DNA of 8,480 nt from Methanocorpusculum sp. (lineage in GTDB: Archaea > Halobacteriota > Methanomicrobia > Methanomicrobiales > Methanocorpusculaceae), in contig DALTWN010000037.1 of the NCBI GenBank assembly GCA_029987045.1, forward strand, positions 1 through 8,480. Reading direction: 5' to 3'. Below the pieces are notes generated by a model. That model was not told the origin of the DNA and ran no database searches. It saw nothing but the letters and a program-made list of their open reading frames with translations. The stretch's first letter is position 1; each line of letters begins with the position of its first letter. Below, piece after piece: positions 1 through 7,340 of this stretch. A program made the translations under genes and the position numbers.

Positions 1-2640
1 ATGAACAAGGACAGGATGGTCCTCGACGGCTGGGATTTCCTCAATATCATCATCAAGGGAACGACGGTCGCGACGACGGAGGAGGAAAGTCCCGGCATCC
101 ATCCGAAGGACAAGTATATCCGCGATATGCTTGCCGGCAGACCCGCGTTCTCCTATCCGATGCGCAAAGGCGGGTTCCGTCTCCGTCTCGGCCGCGGACG
201 CAATACGGGATTCGCCACCTGCGGATTCAATCCGTCGACGCTCCATATTCTCGGCGACTATCTGTCGGTCGGCACCCAGATGAAAGTCGAACGGCCGGGA
301 AAGGCATGCGGAGTCGTTCCGGTCACCACGATCGAAGGTCCGACGGTACGCCTGACCTCCGGCGAAGTCAGAAGAGTCGATACGCTGGAGGATGCGAACA
401 TTCTCGTGAAGGAAAACGATATCGACTACATCCTGGATATCGGCGAGATCCTCATCTCCTTCGGCGAGTTCATGGAGAACAACCATGTCCTTGCGCCGCC
501 GTCGTACTGCGAGGAATGGTGGATCCAGGAAGGCGGACCGCGGCATCCGAAAACCGAGGCGGAAGCCCTGCAGTTCGTGGCGGAAGGTGCGTATCTCCAT
601 CCGGACTATACCTGGTTCTGGGACGACTGCACCGAAGAGCAGATACGGACACTCTCGCATATCGTGGAGACCACCGGACGTGTCGCGGACGGCGTGCTGC
701 ACATTCCGGAGAATCCCGATGCGAAATCCGTACTCGAAGAACTGCTGGTTCCGCATACCGTGGAAAACCACGAATACCTCGTCCGCACGCCGCTTTCCCT
801 CATCGCCGGCCTGGGTCTTTCCTACGAGCTCAAACGTCTTCCCACCTGGGACCATCTGCCGGCATTCACGAACGGGCTTGTGATGGCGCAGAGCCTGTCC
901 GGCATCAAAATGCGGTCGAAGGCGGGAACGCGTATCGGCGGGCGTATGGGCCGGCCCGGCAAATCCGCACCGCGCAAGATGAAACCGCCGGTCCATGTCC
1001 TGTTCCCGGTCGGTGAAACCGGGGGTCAGCGCAGATCGGTCGAAGCCGCATCCAAATCGGTCGGCCTGACGGAACTGGAAGGAGGAACCATCACCGCCCA
1101 GAGTTCCGGTCTGCTGCATGTCGAGACCGGAGAACGCAGATGTCCGAACTGCGGAACCGTCACGTTCAAGAACCAGTGTCCGTCCTGCGGTACGCATACC
1201 GATCCGGTGTTCCGCTGTCCCCGCTGCCACACGATCGGGGAACCCGGCATGACACAGTGTCCCGCCTGCGGTGCGGATCTCGTCTGCAGCAAGGAAAGCA
1301 TCTTCAGCATGAAGGCCGAGTACGATGCCGCACTCGAACGCACCGGCATGTCCGGCGCACGCGAGCTGCCGGAAGTCAAAGGCGTCCGCGGCATGATCTC
1401 CCGCGAACGGTGCATCGAACCGCTGGAAAAAGGCATTCTGCGGGCGAAACACGACGTCTATGTCTTCAGGGACGGCACCATCAGATACGATATGATCGAT
1501 CTGCCGCTGACGCATTTCAAGCCGAAGGAAGTGGGTGTTCCGGTCGAGAAACTGCGGTCGATCGGCTACACCGTCGATACCTACGGAAAAGAGCTGACCG
1601 ATCCGGAACAGATTCTCGAACTGCATCCGCAGGACATCATGGTTTCCGTCGACTGCGGCGAATACCTGGTGCGTGTCGCCCGGTATCTCGACGATCTGCT
1701 GGTGAAACTCTACGGTCTGGACCCGTTCTACAACGTGGAAAAACCCGAAGACCTGGTCGGTCAGCTGATCATGGGTCTTGCGCCGCACACCTCTGCAGGC
1801 GTCCTTGCACGTCTGGTCGGATTCACCCGGGCGAAGGCAGGCTATGCCCATCCGTTCTATCATGCCGCAAAACGCCGCAACTGCGACGGCGATGAAGACT
1901 GTGTCATGCTCATGCTCGACGGCCTGCTGAACTTCTCGCGTGCATTCCTGCCGAGCACCCGCGGCGGAACCATGGATGCACCGCTCGTGCTTACCACGAT
2001 CCTCAATCCGAAGGAGGTCGACAAGGAAGCGCTCAACGTCGATGTGATGCCGCGGTATCCGCTGGACGTCTATCTCGGCTGTCTCGAATACAAGGAACCG
2101 AAGAAACTCGCGGACAGTGTCGATTATATCGAGAAACGTGTCGGCAAACCCGAACAGTTCGAAGGGTTCCTGTTCACCCACGACACCGACGACATCTCCA
2201 AGGGTCCGCTCGATACGCGCTACACCGACAAACGTCTCAAGAACACGGCGGACAAGATCATGGCGGAACTCGATCTTGCAGAAAAGATCCGGGCGGTCGA
2301 TACCAACGATCTTGCCGAACGTATCATCAACAGTCACCTGATGCCGGATATGATCGGCAACCTCCGTTCATTCTCGAAACAGCAGTTCACCTGTTCGAAA
2401 TGCAAAGCCAAATACCGGAGAAGCACGATCACCGGCAAATGCCCGAAATGCGGCGGCACGCTCAAGGCGACCATGCACAAGGGAAATGTGACCAAGTATC
2501 TGGAGATCGCGAAATACATGGACGAACATTATCACCTGTCGCTCTATACCGACCAGCGCATCAAGGTGACCGAGATGAACATCGTATCGACCTTCGGCGA
2601 AGAGGAAAAGACCCAGATGGACCTATCGGATTTCTTCTGA
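1..2640 (+). CDS. polC: DNA polymerase D large subunit DP2, 5'-partial
   Basis: This is the catalytic large subunit of the euryarchaeal replicative polymerase D, which pairs with the DP1 exonuclease subunit and the PCNA clamp. The reading frame is open from base 1 for 879 residues. Archaeal DP2 is usually about 1100-1300 residues, so I infer that roughly 250-330 N-terminal residues lie outside the window and that the ATG at base 1 is internal. The catalytic motif NCDGDED is at residues 627-633, with acidic residues D629, D631 and D633. Cysteine pairs that fit zinc-binding sites are C381/C384 with C393/C396, C406/C409 with C420/C423, and C798/C801 with C814/C817. The last eight residues, QMDLSDFF, are a textbook PCNA-interacting (PIP) box. 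No intein interrupts the active site, where some archaeal DP2 genes carry one. The TGA stop is followed directly by an in-frame TAG. Family assignment is very secure; only the start is unknown. Confidence 0.96.
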   Translation: MNKDRMVLDGWDFLNIIIKGTTVATTEEESPGIHPKDKYIRDMLAGRPAFSYPMRKGGFRLRLGRGRNTGFATCGFNPSTLHILGDYLSVGTQMKVERPGKACGVVPVTTIEGPTVRLTSGEVRRVDTLEDANILVKENDIDYILDIGEILISFGEFMENNHVLAPPSYCEEWWIQEGGPRHPKTEAEALQFVAEGAYLHPDYTWFWDDCTEEQIRTLSHIVETTGRVADGVLHIPENPDAKSVLEELLVPHTVENHEYLVRTPLSLIAGLGLSYELKRLPTWDHLPAFTNGLVMAQSLSGIKMRSKAGTRIGGRMGRPGKSAPRKMKPPVHVLFPVGETGGQRRSVEAASKSVGLTELEGGTITAQSSGLLHVETGERRCPNCGTVTFKNQCPSCGTHTDPVFRCPRCHTIGEPGMTQCPACGADLVCSKESIFSMKAEYDAALERTGMSGARELPEVKGVRGMISRERCIEPLEKGILRAKHDVYVFRDGTIRYDMIDLPLTHFKPKEVGVPVEKLRSIGYTVDTYGKELTDPEQILELHPQDIMVSVDCGEYLVRVARYLDDLLVKLYGLDPFYNVEKPEDLVGQLIMGLAPHTSAGVLARLVGFTRAKAGYAHPFYHAAKRRNCDGDEDCVMLMLDGLLNFSRAFLPSTRGGTMDAPLVLTTILNPKEVDKEALNVDVMPRYPLDVYLGCLEYKEPKKLADSVDYIEKRVGKPEQFEGFLFTHDTDDISKGPLDTRYTDKRLKNTADKIMAELDLAEKIRAVDTNDLAERIINSHLMPDMIGNLRSFSKQQFTCSKCKAKYRRSTITGKCPKCGGTLKATMHKGNVTKYLEIAKYMDEHYHLSLYTDQRIKVTEMNIVSTFGEEEKTQMDLSDFF

Positions 2641-2675
2641 TAGACAGTACTTCCCTGAAAAACCGTAGCCGAGAC

Positions 2676-2716
2676 ATAATGGATATTTTTGCAACATGTT
2701 GCAGAAATATCCATTT
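2676..2716. repeat. Palindromic repeat, copy 1 (downstream of polC)
   Basis: Bases 2678-2715 form a 38-base palindrome with a perfect 14-base core, TGCAACATGTTGCA, and outer arms ATGGATATTT and AAATATCCAT. The only mismatch is the 2689/2704 pair (T against G). The 41 bases 2676-2716 recur exactly at 2840-2880. This copy begins 35 bases after the polymerase stop codon, so it would lie in that transcript's 3' end as a hairpin of about 18 base pairs. A role as terminator, protein-binding site or mobile repeat cannot be separated from sequence alone. Confidence 0.9.
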
Positions 2717-2798
2717 CAAAAAATCAGCAGATTGGATGCATTTGCGGATTGAATAACCCACAAATACGGACAATACAGCCAAAATAAGGCCAAATAAG

Positions 2799-2812
2799 CA
2801 AAATATTTATCA
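2799..2812 (+). promoter_or_regulatory. Candidate TATA box for the AAA ATPase gene
   Basis: The spacer between the two palindromes is AT-rich and contains the stretch CAAAATATTTATC, a reasonable match to an archaeal TATA element. With usual archaeal spacing, transcription would start near 2830-2838, just before the second palindrome at 2842. No clear purine-rich BRE precedes it. The assignment rests on composition and position only. Confidence 0.45.
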
Positions 2813-2839
2813 TATTGGAGAGCATATTCCATAGTAATT

Positions 2840-2880
2840 ATAATGGATATTTTTGCAACATGTTGCAGAAATATCCATTT
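2840..2880. repeat. Palindromic repeat, copy 2 (ATPase leader)
   Basis: This is an exact 41-base copy of 2676-2716; the palindrome proper is 2842-2879. It ends one base before the GGAG Shine-Dalgarno site of the ATPase gene and starts just after the predicted transcription start. In DNA it could be an operator that blocks transcription. In RNA it would fold into a strong 5' hairpin abutting the ribosome binding site. It also contains an ATG (2843) in frame with the ATPase, which creates a false 16-residue N-terminal extension. Confidence 0.9.
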
Positions 2881-2884
2881 GGAG
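2881..2884 (+). promoter_or_regulatory. Shine-Dalgarno site that sets the ATPase start
   Basis: GGAG sits six bases before the GTG at 2891. The upstream in-frame ATG at 2843 lies inside the palindromic repeat and has no comparable site, so GTG 2891 is preferred. The residues gained by starting at 2843 are simply the translated repeat. Confidence 0.7.
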
Positions 2885-2890
2885 ACAACC

Positions 2891-4144
2891 GTGGAAATCA
2901 AACGTGACCGTTATCTGCAGGAACTCATCGATCGAAAACACAATACCCTGATCAAGATCGTGACCGGCATTCGACGATGCGGAAAATCATATCTCCTGTT
3001 CACCCTGTTCTACCGGCATCTCATCGGAACCGGAACCAGACCCGACCATATCATAACACTGAATCTCGAGGATCTTGAAAACAAACAGTACCGCAATCCC
3101 GAGAATCTGCTCGCTTTCATCAAGAGCAGGATTGTTGACCGGGAACAGTACTACATTCTCCTTGACGAAGTACAATTGATCGCAGACTTCGCATCCCTGC
3201 TCAACAGCCTCAGCCACATACCGAATGCCGATACCTATGTCACCGGAAGCAACTCGAAATTTCTTTCCCACGATGTCGTTACGGAATTCCGCGGACGGGG
3301 CGATGAGGTGCATCTGTTTCCGCTAAGCTTTGCAGAATTCATGAGTGTCTCGAAAAAAGATCCATACCACAGTTATGATGATTATTTCAAATATGGCGGT
3401 ATGCCGTTCCTGTGCACTCTCGATACCGAAGGGCAGAAAAGCCGGTATCTGAATGCACTTTTCCAGGAAACGTACTTCATTGATATTCTGGAACGGAACA
3501 AGCTTCGCAACACGACGGATCTTGAAAATCTCATCGATATCCTCAGTTCCTCTGTCGGATCATTGACAAATCCCAAACGGATTGCGGATACGTTCCAAAG
3601 CAAGCTGCATCTTTCCGTCTCGCAGACAACCATCAAAAAATATCTCGACGCTCTCGAAGATGCATTCCTGATCAAAGGGGTCAAACGCTATGATATCCGT
3701 GGCAGGAAATATATCGGATCTCCCCTGAAATATTATTTCGAGGACATCGGACTGCGCAATGCCCGTCTGAACTATCGCCAGCAGGAAGAGAACTACATCA
3801 TGGAAAATATCATCTACAACGAACTGCGTGTTCGGGGATACTTGGTTGATGTCGGTGTCGTGGATAAAGCAGAACGGGACAGTACCGGAAACGTCGTTCG
3901 CAAACATCTTGAAATCGATTTCGTGGCAAATATGGGCAGCAAGCGGTATTACATTCAATCGGCATTCACCCTTTCCGGCGATGAAAAAGAGATCCAGGAA
4001 AAGAAATCACTCGTCAATGTTTCCGACAGTTTCAAACGGATAATCATCACCAAGGACTATGCCAAGATCAAGCGTGACGAAAACGGCATTCTGACCATCG
4101 GCATCATCGATTTTCTCCTGGATGAAAACAGTCTCGATCTGTGA
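2891..4144 (+). CDS. AAA-type ATPase with DUF4143 C-terminal domain
   Basis: From the GTG start the product is a soluble protein of 417 residues in the large archaeal/bacterial family of P-loop ATPases ending in DUF4143. The Walker A motif GIRRCGKS is at residues 26-33 (K32) and Walker B YILLDEVQ at 88-95 (D92, E93). A TGSNSKFL segment follows, in the position of the family's conserved TGS strand. The C-terminal half has the DUF4143 hallmark YYFEDIGLRNARL and an EIDFVA segment resembling the PD-(D/E)XK fold. The expected downstream ExK-type lysine is not evident: the strand reads YYIQSAF. The cellular role of this family is unsettled; members are often accessory, multi-copy genes. It is preceded by its own candidate promoter and the palindrome pair and converges on the phosphatase gene 44 bases beyond its stop. 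Family call secure, function unknown. Confidence 0.9.
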   Translation: MEIKRDRYLQELIDRKHNTLIKIVTGIRRCGKSYLLFTLFYRHLIGTGTRPDHIITLNLEDLENKQYRNPENLLAFIKSRIVDREQYYILLDEVQLIADFASLLNSLSHIPNADTYVTGSNSKFLSHDVVTEFRGRGDEVHLFPLSFAEFMSVSKKDPYHSYDDYFKYGGMPFLCTLDTEGQKSRYLNALFQETYFIDILERNKLRNTTDLENLIDILSSSVGSLTNPKRIADTFQSKLHLSVSQTTIKKYLDALEDAFLIKGVKRYDIRGRKYIGSPLKYYFEDIGLRNARLNYRQQEENYIMENIIYNELRVRGYLVDVGVVDKAERDSTGNVVRKHLEIDFVANMGSKRYYIQSAFTLSGDEKEIQEKKSLVNVSDSFKRIIITKDYAKIKRDENGILTIGIIDFLLDENSLDL

Positions 4145-4170
4145 ATGCGGACCTGTCAAACTTCTTCTGC

Positions 4171-4176
4171 AAAAAA
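4171..4176 (-). terminator. Short T-run after the phosphatase gene
   Basis: On the minus strand a run of six T residues lies 13 bases past the phosphatase stop codon, inside the 44-base gap between the two convergent genes. Archaeal RNA polymerase often terminates at such runs without a hairpin. Weak on its own. Confidence 0.3.
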
Positions 4177-4188
4177 TAGGTGAGATGT

Positions 4189-5334
4189 CTAGTTGCAGAT
4201 CTTTGCAATCAGCGCATCGATTTCTTCATCGGTCATGCCGCCGGAAAGCAGGTATGACCGTGCATCGTTCTTCAGATCCGCGGACGGACTGCCATTGGAG
4301 AACGCCTTGACCGCTTCATCGAATTTCAGTTCGACAATCTGGCGGTACATATCCGGATTCTTGTCTTTGGTGATCTTGTAGTAGTTCGTGTACGTCTGCA
4401 TGTAATCGGCAACCATCTCGTCGTAGGTCGCTCCTGCCAGTGCTTCGAGCAGGAGTGCAGCGACACCGGTACGGTTCTTGCCTTCCAGACAGAAGATATA
4501 GAACGGACCGTCACGGTTCAGGATTTCCCGGAACCCCTGGACGATCTTCTGCTTGAACGCATCGCTCGCAAATGCCGTGCTCATGCCGAGAGCGACGACA
4601 TCTCCTTCCTGATAGAGTCTGTCGAAATAGGGAGCGTCGTGACCCTCCTTCGCCTGCATCTTTTCGATGGCGGCATCCGTATCCGCCATATCGATGAGCG
4701 TCTGTACGCCGTGGGATTCCAGGAGCTTGTTGACTATGGATACGCGTCTGCCGAGATTATCGATCGCAGATGCTCCGCGATAGATGTAATCCGGTTTCAG
4801 ATTGCCGCCGGAGACTGCACGGAAATTGGTGAACTCCTCGTCGCTTGCGAACTTGGTCCGGTCCCTGCTGTATCTCAGTTTGTTGAGTTTCTGGGCAAGA
4901 GCGTACTTCTGTTTTTCCGCCAGGGTTACCGTTACGGTTTCGTTCGGCGTGACGCCAAGAGCATCCCATTCGTTTCCGGCATTGACACGGACGAGTTCGA
5001 GCGTGTTCATGGTCGCAGACCGGTTGAGCAGGATGAGCTGCCCGTTCCTGACGAAGACACCGGTAAGATAGGGGACATCATTGCAGACGACACCGTTCGA
5101 GAACACGATGTCGACACTGTCTCCCGGCAGTATTCCGGACCTGTCGAATTCGCTTGCGGTCATGTTCAGACCAATCGTCGAGAATTTTTCGTTGACATAC
5201 AGATAAGTGCTCACCGGAACGCTGGTCGCAAAATTGTCAGCGTTCTGCGGCGTGCCGATGCATCCGGCCGATACGGCAACCGCGATACAGAGGACCGCAG
5301 CGATACACACGAAAGCGAGTCTGTTCATCTTCAT
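4189..5334 (-). CDS. Lipoprotein tyrosine/dual-specificity phosphatase
   Basis: This 381-residue protein starts with a lipoprotein signal: a hydrophobic stretch at about residues 6-23 and a lipobox SAGC with C25, so it is probably anchored outside the membrane. Residues of about 40-135 form a beta-rich domain that may resemble the C-terminal domain of SAM hydroxide adenosyltransferases; that similarity is from memory and untested. Residues 165-381 are a cysteine-dependent phosphatase domain. It opens with NFRAVSGG and YRGAS, typical of the Y_phosphatase3 type, and carries the P-loop CLEGKNRTG (CX5R, nucleophile C282, R288). It ends with the family's YLLSGGMTDEEIDAL segment. The usual histidine before the catalytic cysteine is phenylalanine (F281). 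A GGTGAT motif about ten bases before the ATG supports the start. It lies 167 bases downstream of the symporter gene on the same strand, beyond a likely terminator. The substrate cannot be read from the sequence. Confidence 0.85.
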   Translation of the reverse strand: MKMNRLAFVCIAAVLCIAVAVSAGCIGTPQNADNFATSVPVSTYLYVNEKFSTIGLNMTASEFDRSGILPGDSVDIVFSNGVVCNDVPYLTGVFVRNGQLILLNRSATMNTLELVRVNAGNEWDALGVTPNETVTVTLAEKQKYALAQKLNKLRYSRDRTKFASDEEFTNFRAVSGGNLKPDYIYRGASAIDNLGRRVSIVNKLLESHGVQTLIDMADTDAAIEKMQAKEGHDAPYFDRLYQEGDVVALGMSTAFASDAFKQKIVQGFREILNRDGPFYIFCLEGKNRTGVAALLLEALAGATYDEMVADYMQTYTNYYKITKDKNPDMYRQIVELKFDEAVKAFSNGSPSADLKNDARSYLLSGGMTDEEIDALIAKICN

Positions 5335-5424
5335 AATCTATCACATCACCCTTGGAAACGGGATTGTATTCAAGTATGGGACGGCAGTCAACATAATGAT
5401 TCGGACGTGCATGCCGCAATCGTG

Positions 5425-5479
5425 AAAAAAAACAGAACAGAAAAAATCAGGGTTCCGACGGAACAGATTCCGACGGAAC
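5425..5479 (-). terminator. Tandem hairpins plus T-runs after the symporter gene
   Basis: Read on the minus strand, the symporter stop codon is followed after about 22 bases by two adjacent copies of the palindromic unit TTCCGTCGGAA (5468-5479 and 5452-5464). Runs of six T (5446-5441) and eight T (5432-5425) follow. Small stems plus T-runs fit an archaeal terminator and suggest the symporter and phosphatase genes are transcribed separately. Confidence 0.65.
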
Positions 5480-5501
5480 GTTTTGTCAACCGGCCGAAAC
5501 G

Positions 5502-7022
5502 TCAGAGTTTCTGGCCTTCGAGTTCTTTGGCATAGTCGTCAAAGACCTCAGTAACTTCCTGCGGCGGTGGAGATGTGAGTTTGGTCACAATGAAGATACA
5601 CAGCAGCGATACGATGACACCCGGAACCATTTCATAGAGCGGGTTGCCGAAGATGCCTTCTGCAATGAAGAACCAGAGACAGGCGGTAATCGCACCACCA
5701 AGGATACCGGCGAGTGCACCCTGCCAGTTCATTCTCTTCCATAACAGACCTACGAGAATGACGGAACCGAAGGATGCTCCGAATCCTGCCCATGCGAAGG
5801 ATACGATACCGAAGACGGAACTGCTCGGATCGAGTGCAAGCGTGAATGCGATCGCCGCGACCAGCAGAACGGCGAACTTGGAAATCAGCAGGACTTCTTT
5901 GTCGGTAGCTTTCTTTCTGAAGAAATTCTTGTACAGATCACGGGAGACTGCAGACGATGCGGCAAGCATCTGGGATGATGCCGTACTCATGATTGCACCG
6001 AGGATACCACAGTAGATGATACCGGCAACGAACGGAATTGCCGGGAATACGCCGCCGGTCATATCGATGAAGACGGTTTCGGAATCCGCAAGCGGCGTAC
6101 TGAAGAACACCTGACCGACCAGTCCGATGAAGATTGCAGCTGCCATGGAGATGATAACCCAGGTCATGGCGATTCTGCGTGCCTTTGGAATTGCCTTCGG
6201 GTCCTCGATTGCCATGAACCGCGGAAGGATATGCGGCTGACCGAAGTAACCGAATCCCCAGGCAAGTCCGGAGACGATCACGAAGACGGAAACGAACTCG
6301 CCGGTCGACGGATCCTTGAACGGATTGAACATGTCCGGATTGATGGTCGCGGTGAGTGTCCCTGCATCTGTTCCCATATTGATGAGGACAATAGCGACGA
6401 TCGGCACGAGAAGCAGTGCAAAGAACATCAGGCATGCCTGAATGGTATCGGTAAGGCAGACTGCCCTGAATCCACCGACGAACGTGTAGATGACCACGAT
6501 TGCGGCGCCGACAAGCAGTGCCACGGTATAATCGATACCGAAAACGGAATTGAACAGCTTTCCGCCTGCAGCGAACTGTGCTGCGGTATAGACAATGAAG
6601 AAGACGATGATGAAAATCGAGGAGATCAGCGACGTGACTGCTTTCTTGTCACCGAATCTGTTCTTGAAGAATTCCGGAATGGTAATCGAATCATGTGCCT
6701 TGTGAGTATAGATTCTCAGGCGTTTCGCGATGAGTTTCCAGTTCAGGTAAGTACCAATGGCAAGACCGATTGCGGTCCATCCTGCTGACGAGAGGCCGGT
6801 AAGATATGCGACACCCGGCAGACCCAGCAGGAGCCATCCGCTCATATCGGATGCTTCCGCAGACATTGCAGATACAAAGTGGTGCAGCTTTCTGCCGCCC
6901 AGGATGTACTCGTCTGAGGTTTTGTTTTTATTCATGTAGAAAAAACCGACCGCAATCATGACTATGAAATAGACGATGAATGCAGCGAGAATTCCTATCA
7001 ATGCTCCAGTAGATAATTCCAC
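5502..7022 (-). CDS. putP: Sodium/proline symporter (SSS family)
   Basis: This 506-residue polytopic membrane protein of the sodium:solute symporter family matches the PutP subgroup along its whole length (E. coli PutP is 502 residues). Diagnostic segments are ASDMSGWLLLGLPG (D59 aligns with the aspartate important for sodium in E. coli PutP), NWKLIAKRLR, WGFGYFGQPHILPRFMA and MSTASSQMLAASSAVSRDLYK. The Ser-Thr pair S346/T347 of the last segment corresponds to the pair implicated in sodium binding. About 13 membrane helices are expected. The start is GTG at 7022 with GGAG seven bases upstream (7030-7033). It probably imports proline or a related solute as osmolyte or nitrogen source; the exact substrate is inferred from subgroup similarity. 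A terminator follows it and a candidate promoter precedes it, so it looks like a single-gene unit. Confidence 0.93.
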   Translation of the reverse strand: MELSTGALIGILAAFIVYFIVMIAVGFFYMNKNKTSDEYILGGRKLHHFVSAMSAEASDMSGWLLLGLPGVAYLTGLSSAGWTAIGLAIGTYLNWKLIAKRLRIYTHKAHDSITIPEFFKNRFGDKKAVTSLISSIFIIVFFIVYTAAQFAAGGKLFNSVFGIDYTVALLVGAAIVVIYTFVGGFRAVCLTDTIQACLMFFALLLVPIVAIVLINMGTDAGTLTATINPDMFNPFKDPSTGEFVSVFVIVSGLAWGFGYFGQPHILPRFMAIEDPKAIPKARRIAMTWVIISMAAAIFIGLVGQVFFSTPLADSETVFIDMTGGVFPAIPFVAGIIYCGILGAIMSTASSQMLAASSAVSRDLYKNFFRKKATDKEVLLISKFAVLLVAAIAFTLALDPSSSVFGIVSFAWAGFGASFGSVILVGLLWKRMNWQGALAGILGGAITACLWFFIAEGIFGNPLYEMVPGVIVSLLCIFIVTKLTSPPPQEVTEVFDDYAKELEGQKL

Positions 7023-7073
7023 GATTAAACTCCTGTATCAGAGACCATCTCCACCAATTGCAGATGTATCTGA

Positions 7074-7090
7074 TCTATAAAAGGTTTCTC
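7074..7090 (-). promoter_or_regulatory. Candidate BRE/TATA promoter of putP
   Basis: On the minus strand GAAACC is followed by TTTTATAG, a fair BRE plus TATA arrangement, about 53 bases before the GTG start. It predicts transcription from near 7050 and a leader of about 30 bases that includes the GGAG site. A second AT-rich stretch at 7100-7115 is an alternative. Confidence 0.45.
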
Positions 7091-7142
7091 GTAAATCCTA
7101 TTTAATCTATATTATCGAAGGTCTGTACGTAAACACACAGGT

Positions 7143-7173
7143 AAAAACAGGATTTGCAGGAAAAACAGGATTT
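7143..7173. repeat. Direct repeat AAAAACAGGATTT x2 upstream of putP
   Basis: AAAAACAGGATTT occurs at 7143-7155 and again at 7161-7173, an 18-base period, about 60-90 bases upstream of the candidate putP TATA box. The period is close to two helical turns, so two protein molecules could bind the same face of the DNA. A regulatory role is inference only. Confidence 0.6.
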
Positions 7174-7340
7174 TTTGTGTGTTCTCACTTGAAATTCTGC
7201 ATTCCACACCACTTTTTTCTTCCCTCCAAAAATGGTGAGATGAAGCAAATCAATACTTCAAAGAAGACATAGGGGCCGCCGCGCGCAATTACAAAGCGAC
7301 TGAAATCACGTAAACCTCCATCACACATGAGATGCCGCTC

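Noticed and set aside
1140..1895. 251-codon frame inside the polymerase gene
   Set aside because: Out-of-frame, arginine-rich translation of a well-conserved polymerase region; a GC-rich coding shadow.
2679..2756. Small frame MDIFATCCRNIH... starting in palindrome copy 1
   Set aside because: It is only the translated repeat plus a short AT-rich tail, with no ribosome site or homology.
2676..2880. CRISPR array
   Set aside because: Only two repeat copies with a 123-base gap, and the unit is a full palindrome; repeat and spacer sizes do not fit.
4166..4187. Similarity of AAAAAATAGGTGAGATG to AAAAATGGTGAGATG near 7228-7242
   Set aside because: Short and composed of a poly-A run plus a Shine-Dalgarno-like motif; chance similarity is likely.
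4639..5535. 298-codon plus-strand open frame opposite the phosphatase gene
   Set aside because: It is antisense to a gene with clear domain motifs, has low-complexity charged composition and no recognisable domain; it is a shadow of the real gene.
6231..6788. 185-codon plus-strand frame opposite putP
   Set aside because: Antisense to conserved symporter helices and without any domain signal.
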